Source: JAWKTT01 sp041398965 (GTDB lineage Bacteria > Planctomycetota > Planctomycetia > Planctomycetales > Planctomycetaceae). Taken from it: a stretch of DNA of 17,219 nt. The stretch covers positions 1-17,219 of the forward strand of contig JAWKTT010000058.1 in NCBI GenBank assembly GCA_041398965.1, read 5' to 3'. Below are positions 13,240-17,219 of the stretch, in pieces (position 1 is the stretch's first letter; every line of letters starts with the position of its first letter). The translations under genes and the position numbers were made by a program. Below the pieces are notes generated by a model that saw only the letters and a list, made by a program, of their open reading frames with translations, did no database searches and was not told the DNA's origin.

Positions 13240-15050
13240 AAGCGGTTCGAGTTCTGTTCATGTTCCTCTTGGCCTGCTGCTTCAGCCCGTTGGTTTCAGC
13301 GGACGAAGTTCCGAAGACGGTTACAGAACTGTTCGCAGACTTCGATCCCCGGAAAGACCCGCTTGATGCCAAAGTCGTGCGAGAGTGGGAAGAGGGTGGC
13401 ATCGTTTACCGTTATGTCACCTTCCACATCGGGACGTTCAAGGGAAAACCGGCTCGCATGGCGGCATTTTTCGGCTTCCCAAAGGGTGCAGAGAAATTGC
13501 CCGGCCTATTGCATCTGCATGGTGGAGGCCAGCGAGCATTTCTGAACGAAGTCGAGTTCTACGCCAAGCGAGGCTACGCTTGTTTATCGCTCAACTGGGG
13601 CGGTCGGGGAATGGAAAACGCTTACGACGGTGATCCCAACACCGATTGGGGAGCGGTCGATCCGACTCAGCAAAACGTGCCGGGGTATTTCAACCTGATG
13701 CCCGGTGAGAAGTATCTCGATCCGGTCGATTCGCCCCGTAACAATAACTGGTATCTGCTGACGCTGGGAAGCCGACGAGGGCTGACGTTCCTGGAACAGC
13801 AACCGGAGGTTAACGCTGATAAACTTGGCGTTTACGGACATTCAATGGGTGGAAACCTGACCGTTTATGTCGCCGGGACGGACAACCGAGTCAAAGTCGC
13901 TGCTCCATCAGTCGGTGGGTCCGGCTTCCGTACCCAACCGTGGCCACTTCTGCCAGAACAGCGAAAGCAGGTACCAAACGGTGATGTGGACCTGTTCAAT
14001 GCGACCATTGGCTTCGAGTCGTATACTCCTCATGTGAAAGCTCCGTTACTGTGGTTGGGAGCGACGAACGACTTTCACGGGATCATGGATGACACCTATC
14101 GCACGGGCGAGTTGATCCCCCACAGGAACATCCGCTACGCCTTCACGCCACACATGAACCATCGGTTCACGCCGGAATTTGCTGTCACGCGACCACTCTG
14201 GATAGACCAGTACCTCAAAGGGAGTTTCTCGTTCCCATCGACTCCCGTTTCGGAACTTCTGCTGTCCACGAATGATGGCATTCCAGTGCTTCAGGTGTCG
14301 CCGGATAATTCGCTTCCCATTGAGCGAGTCCAACTATTGTATTCGATCGACCCCGACCCGCAGGCTCGCTTCTGGCGAACCGCGTTGGCAACGAAATCAG
14401 GACAAATCTGGTCGGCATCGTTGCCCATCCTGAGCGTCGATCAACCACTCTACGCATACGCCAACATCCATTACCGATTGGAGAAGCCAGAGCCGGTCCC
14501 ATTTGCCCAATCGACCACCGAGTTCGCCATCAGTTCCATACTGCACATCGCCACTCCCGACGACTTAAAAGGTGCGGAAGTGAAGGCGACTGACAAGGCC
14601 GACCCTGTCATTGATGAATTCACACATGGATGGCAGGACTGGTACACACTATCGGCTGACAATCCGCACCATTGGGAATACTCGACACGCAAGCTCAACG
14701 ATCCGAAGTGGCAGGGTCTTCCCGGCCAGAAGCTCACTCTCGAAGTGCAGTCAGAGAAACCGAACGAACTGGTGATCGTCCTGACCGAAAACTTCTTCCG
14801 GTCGTATCGGGGGAAGTCGCAGGAGTTCGTGGCGGTCGTGAAACTGAGTGGCGTTGAATCGCAGTCTATTTCCTTGACGCCCGATGACTTCCGCACAACC
14901 GACGGCAAAAAGTTGTCATCATGGAAGCACGTCGATCTCTTGAGCCTCAGAGCATACCACGAAAAGGACGGCAAACTAATGGGCAGCAAAAGCTGGACTG
15001 GACCACAGCCGAAGTTTCACGAACTGCGCTGGGCCTCAGGGCAACCTTGA
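13236..15050 (+). CDS. secreted alpha/beta-hydrolase (acetyl-xylan-esterase / dienelactone-hydrolase-like) with C-terminal extra domain
   Basis: A 604-residue exported protein. A signal peptide is seen (basic MKAVR, hydrophobic core to about residue 18, cleavage probably after V-S-A22). The hydrolase domain (about 45-330) has the oxyanion-side LHLHGGGQR (92-100), the nucleophile elbow G-H-S203-M-G-G, a candidate acid in GATND279F and a candidate His in HMNHRF (H309). This fits esterases of the xylan-deacetylase/dienelactone hydrolase group. Residues after about 345 form a beta-rich extension, possibly two sandwich domains, not needed for catalysis and perhaps binding carbohydrate. TAGGAAAG lies just before the ATG at 13236. 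It is followed at 24 bases by a small secreted protein gene and then the GH5 gene, so it probably acts on a polysaccharide outside the cytoplasm. The substrate is not shown. Confidence 0.85.
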   Translation: MKAVRVLFMFLLACCFSPLVSADEVPKTVTELFADFDPRKDPLDAKVVREWEEGGIVYRYVTFHIGTFKGKPARMAAFFGFPKGAEKLPGLLHLHGGGQRAFLNEVEFYAKRGYACLSLNWGGRGMENAYDGDPNTDWGAVDPTQQNVPGYFNLMPGEKYLDPVDSPRNNNWYLLTLGSRRGLTFLEQQPEVNADKLGVYGHSMGGNLTVYVAGTDNRVKVAAPSVGGSGFRTQPWPLLPEQRKQVPNGDVDLFNATIGFESYTPHVKAPLLWLGATNDFHGIMDDTYRTGELIPHRNIRYAFTPHMNHRFTPEFAVTRPLWIDQYLKGSFSFPSTPVSELLLSTNDGIPVLQVSPDNSLPIERVQLLYSIDPDPQARFWRTALATKSGQIWSASLPILSVDQPLYAYANIHYRLEKPEPVPFAQSTTEFAISSILHIATPDDLKGAEVKATDKADPVIDEFTHGWQDWYTLSADNPHHWEYSTRKLNDPKWQGLPGQKLTLEVQSEKPNELVIVLTENFFRSYRGKSQEFVAVVKLSGVESQSISLTPDDFRTTDGKKLSSWKHVDLLSLRAYHEKDGKLMGSKSWTGPQPKFHELRWASGQP

Positions 15051-15074
15051 TAATCACCCTGAAGAAAAAGAAAT

Positions 15075-15323
15075 ATGATGCTGCGAGCACTTTCGATTCT
15101 GCTCTCTCTTGGAGTCGCAACGCTGGCTGTGGAAGTCGACATAGGGCAAGCCATCTTCAACTTCGAGAGCACCGAGATTGCGAACCAATGGCCGTCGATT
15201 AACGTTGGTGAAATGCGTGGTCGTGATGACGGCCGGTTCAAGCTCAACCACGATAAGACCATGCAGTCCGTTGGCACGTTGTCGCTGGAGAACTACAGTG
15301 TTACAGATACGACCGACGACTGA
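15075..15323 (+). CDS. truncated CIA30-like secreted protein
   Basis: An 82-residue frame. A signal peptide comes first (MMLRALSILLSLGVATLAVE). A segment then resembles the N-terminal half of CIA30 (complex I intermediate-associated protein 30-type, NAD/galactose-binding-like fold): F-N-F-E-S near residue 28, W39, a G-E-M-R-G-R-D-D-G-R-F stretch and the strand GTLSLEN. In full-length relatives GTLSLEN is followed by a glycine-rich strand and about 100 more residues; here it ends YSVTDTTDD and stops. The gene was therefore probably shortened by a deletion and may not give a folded product. GAAG lies before two tandem ATGs (15075 and 15078). It sits between the hydrolase and the GH5 gene, 12 bases before the latter. 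Confidence 0.55.
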   Translation: MMLRALSILLSLGVATLAVEVDIGQAIFNFESTEIANQWPSINVGEMRGRDDGRFKLNHDKTMQSVGTLSLENYSVTDTTDD

Positions 15324-15335
15324 AAGGGAAGAACC

Positions 15336-16841
15336 ATGAGAATTGTTGCAACACTCGCGTTCTTGTTGTTTGCGGCGTCGTCGGCTGTGGCGACGGATAT
15401 GGAATGGGTCAAAATTTCGGACAACAACAAGGGGTTTATGCTGGCCGACTCGGGGAAGCCATTCCTGCCGTGGGGCTTTAACTACGACCATGAGGGGGAC
15501 GGCAAACTCATCGAAGAGTATTGGGATGAACAATGGCCAACCGTGGAATCCGCCTTCCGGGAGATGAAAGGACTCAACGCGAACGTCGTTCGCATCCATC
15601 TGCAGTTCGGAGTCTTCATGGAAAATAGGACGACGCCTCGGCAGTCCTCCCTCGACCAACTGGATCGGCTGGTCAAACTGGCAGAGCGGACGGAACTGTA
15701 CCTCGATGTCACCGGCCTCGGTTGTTATCACAAGTCGGACGTGCCACCGTGGTACGACAAACTCAGTGAACAGGACCGTTGGCGGACTCAGGCGGTGTTT
15801 TGGGAAGCGGTCGCCAAGACCTGCGTCGGGAGTCCCGCTGTCTTCTGTTACGACCTAATGAATGAACCGGTCGTCGCAGGAGGTGACAAGCAACGTGACG
15901 ATTGGCTCGGGCCGGGCTTTGGTGGCAAACACTTCGTCCAGTACATCACTCTGGATCGGGCCGGAAGAGAACGCCCTGAGATCGCTCGGCAATGGGTTCA
16001 CATGCTGGTCAAAGCAATCCGCAAACATGACCAGCGACATCTGGTGACAGTCGGTCTGGTCCCCTGGAGCTTGGAACGGCCCGGATTGACCTCCGGCTTT
16101 GTGCCCGACAAGATTGCCGCCGATCTCGACTTCATCGCATTTCATATCTACCCGGAGAAGGGAAAGATGGACGACGCCATCGCAACGCTCAACGGCTTTG
16201 CTGCCGTGGGCAAGCCGGTGCTGATCGAAGAGATGTTCCCACTCAAGTGTGATGCCCAGGAACTGAGCCGCTTCATAGATCAGTCACGACCGCAGGCCAC
16301 CGGCTGGATCGGGTTTTATTGGGGCAAGACTCCGGATGAACTTCGACCGCCCCAAACGATCCCCGAGGCGATCACACTTAGCTGGCTAGAGATGTTTCAG
16401 GAGAAGACACCGCAAGTACTTGGGGCAACGGCAAGTTCCACACCTCAGTTCCACAACGTGACCTGCGAAGGGAGTTTCCCGCACCACTTGCAGGGTGTCT
16501 GTGTGGATCGCGAGGCGATCTTCTGGTCCTTCACGACAACGCTGGTGAAGACCGACCTTGAAGGGAAGTTGTTGAAGAAGTTACCTGTCGCCAATCACCA
16601 CGGCGACCTCTGCCACAACGACGGAAAGCTGTACGTCGCCGCGAATCTTGGCAAGTTCAACGATCCCCAAGGCGACGCGGACTCATGGGTCTACGTTTGC
16701 GACGCAAACACTCTGAAAGAACTTGACCGACACAAGACGCCAGAAGTCTTCCACGGGGCAGGCGGTATCGGCCTTCGCGATGGCCATTTCTTCGTTGTGG
16801 GCGGACTACTGGATGATGTCGGGAGTGCCGATGGTCGTTAG
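15336..16841 (+). CDS. glycoside hydrolase family 5-like enzyme fused to a beta-propeller-like domain, 3'-truncated
   Basis: A secreted glycosidase. A signal peptide (to about A19) precedes a (beta/alpha)8 domain (about 25-355) with GH5 features: PWGFNYD (45-51), N83-V-V-R-I-H near strand 2, the acid/base E177 in D-L-M-N-E-P, H270-I-Y after strand 6 and the nucleophile E298 or E299 in V-L-I-E-E-M. From about 370 there is a WD/lactonase-like repeat domain (HHLQGV..., VCDANTLKELDRHKTPEVFHGAGGIGL). It ends abruptly at about residue 491 in FFVVGGLL. The last ten residues (DDVGSADGR and stop) come from antisense transposase sequence, so the natural C terminus is lost. The catalytic domain is intact. 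GGGAAG lies before the ATG. Substrate class (beta-glucan, mannan, other) cannot be read from the sequence. Confidence 0.82.
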   Translation: MRIVATLAFLLFAASSAVATDMEWVKISDNNKGFMLADSGKPFLPWGFNYDHEGDGKLIEEYWDEQWPTVESAFREMKGLNANVVRIHLQFGVFMENRTTPRQSSLDQLDRLVKLAERTELYLDVTGLGCYHKSDVPPWYDKLSEQDRWRTQAVFWEAVAKTCVGSPAVFCYDLMNEPVVAGGDKQRDDWLGPGFGGKHFVQYITLDRAGRERPEIARQWVHMLVKAIRKHDQRHLVTVGLVPWSLERPGLTSGFVPDKIAADLDFIAFHIYPEKGKMDDAIATLNGFAAVGKPVLIEEMFPLKCDAQELSRFIDQSRPQATGWIGFYWGKTPDELRPPQTIPEAITLSWLEMFQEKTPQVLGATASSTPQFHNVTCEGSFPHHLQGVCVDREAIFWSFTTTLVKTDLEGKLLKKLPVANHHGDLCHNDGKLYVAANLGKFNDPQGDADSWVYVCDANTLKELDRHKTPEVFHGAGGIGLRDGHFFVVGGLLDDVGSADGR

Positions 16842-17051
16842 TTCCAGCAAAGCCTTCCGACCAAGGGAGTGGGCCTTCACCGCCAGCAGGCGACGCTGAT
16901 CGTCGTTGAGGAGCAGTCGTTTCCTTCCGAGCGTCTGAAGCAGTGCAGAAATCTGCGCGTTCTGGAACTCGATGACCTGCTGCTGACGCTGTTGGACAAG
17001 TCCACAGAGGATCGCCAGCAGGATGTTCCAGGGTTGGAGGATGCTGGACAT
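16806..17051 (-). pseudogene. N-terminal remnant of an integrase-type transposase
   Basis: The frame from the ATG at 17051 gives 81 residues. It starts with a hydrophobic LQPWNILLAILCGLV and continues to LGRKRLLLNDDQRRLLAVKA and a helix ending TTIGTPDI. This is the start of a group of integrase-core (rve) transposases seen in planctomycetes, where TPDT-x-LRWHR and then the DDE domain normally follow. Here it stops at Gln-TAG immediately after TPDI, exactly where the sequence turns into the end of the GH5 gene. Only about the first quarter of the transposase is left. It is called from memory of the family, not from an alignment. Confidence 0.65.
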
Positions 17052-17163
17052 GTTTGGCGCCGAAAAGCTGCCATCCTCCCCCGGCCATCCATTGAAATCA
17101 AGCGGCTGAGAACCGCGAGTCCGATCAGCCCAAAACCCGCAAAACGCGGCAATTGGAGTAATC

Positions 17164-17188
17164 GTAGGGCAGGCTCCTGCCTGCCTTC
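17164..17188. repeat. short palindromic dispersed repeat
   Basis: GGCAGG (17168-17173) and CCTGCC (17176-17181) form a 6-bp stem with a two-base loop, followed by another TGCC. The motif GTAGGGCAGGCTCCTGCCTGCC resembles a repeat that occurs between genes in many planctomycete genomes. Only one copy is in the window. Confidence 0.4.
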
Positions 17189-17219
17189 CCGGATTGGCGG
17201 TGAGTCATGGGCATTCGGC

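Noticed and set aside
14471..14989. 172-residue minus-strand frame
   Set aside because: Antisense to the C-terminal part of the secreted hydrolase; Ser/Phe-rich and without features.
15054..15731. 225-residue minus-strand frame
   Set aside because: Antisense to the CIA30-like and GH5 genes, both of which have signal peptides and motifs on the plus strand.
1..17219. tRNA, rRNA or CRISPR array
   Set aside because: No cloverleaf-like stretch with a TTCGAATC-type arm, no rRNA signature and no regularly spaced repeats were seen on reading; a dedicated scan was not possible.

Overview
The window looks like chromosomal DNA from a planctomycete. The basis is moderately high G+C, many secreted carbohydrate-active enzymes, zinc-ribbon proteins of the MJ0042 type, the style of the omega subunit, and dispersed palindromic G/C repeats. 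This is inferred from protein character, not from a marker gene.

Left flank (1-2018): the N-terminal part of a CDP-alcohol phosphatidyltransferase on the minus strand runs off the left edge. Facing it is a plus-strand housekeeping operon: gmk (guanylate kinase), rpoZ (RNA polymerase omega, overlapping gmk) and a stand-alone CoaC-type phosphopantothenoylcysteine decarboxylase. From 2019 to 2744 there is no supportable gene, only two G/C-rich palindromic repeats. An IS3-family element (2745-4000) follows. It has about 30-bp terminal inverted repeats, an intact orfA and an orfB killed by one nonsense codon and one frameshift.

Centre (4206-12258, minus strand): nine closely packed genes form what looks like a complete membrane-associated ubiquitin-like conjugation system. 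In order of transcription they are a beta-grasp ubiquitin-like protein ending -GGSW, an E1/ThiF-like activating enzyme, a JAMM (JAB1/MPN) metalloprotease with a transmembrane segment, a multi-pass membrane protein with a C-terminal FHA domain, a zinc-ribbon membrane protein, a prokaryotic-RING membrane protein, a RING-transmembrane-trypsin-like protease, an E2 (UBC-fold) conjugating enzyme with a C-terminal zinc ribbon, and a DUF2752 membrane protein. A likely scheme is that JAMM trims the Ubl, E1 activates it, E2 conjugates it with help from RING-like adaptors at the membrane, and JAMM and/or the trypsin-like protease process conjugates. Ubl/E1/E2/JAB/RING operons in bacteria are known from comparative genomics. 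The membrane anchoring, the RING-protease fusion and the degenerate FHA are the parts worth study.

Right flank (12259-17219): the region upstream of the Ubl gene is non-coding. It is followed by a small pseudogene with two in-frame TGA codons (12898-13239). A secreted polysaccharide-related operon follows on the plus strand: a large alpha/beta-hydrolase (acetyl-xylan-esterase-like), a truncated CIA30-like secreted protein, and a GH5-family glycosidase fused to a beta-propeller-like domain. The glycosidase is cut off where it runs into the remnant of an integrase-type transposase (16806-17051, minus strand). A short palindromic dispersed repeat lies at the right edge.
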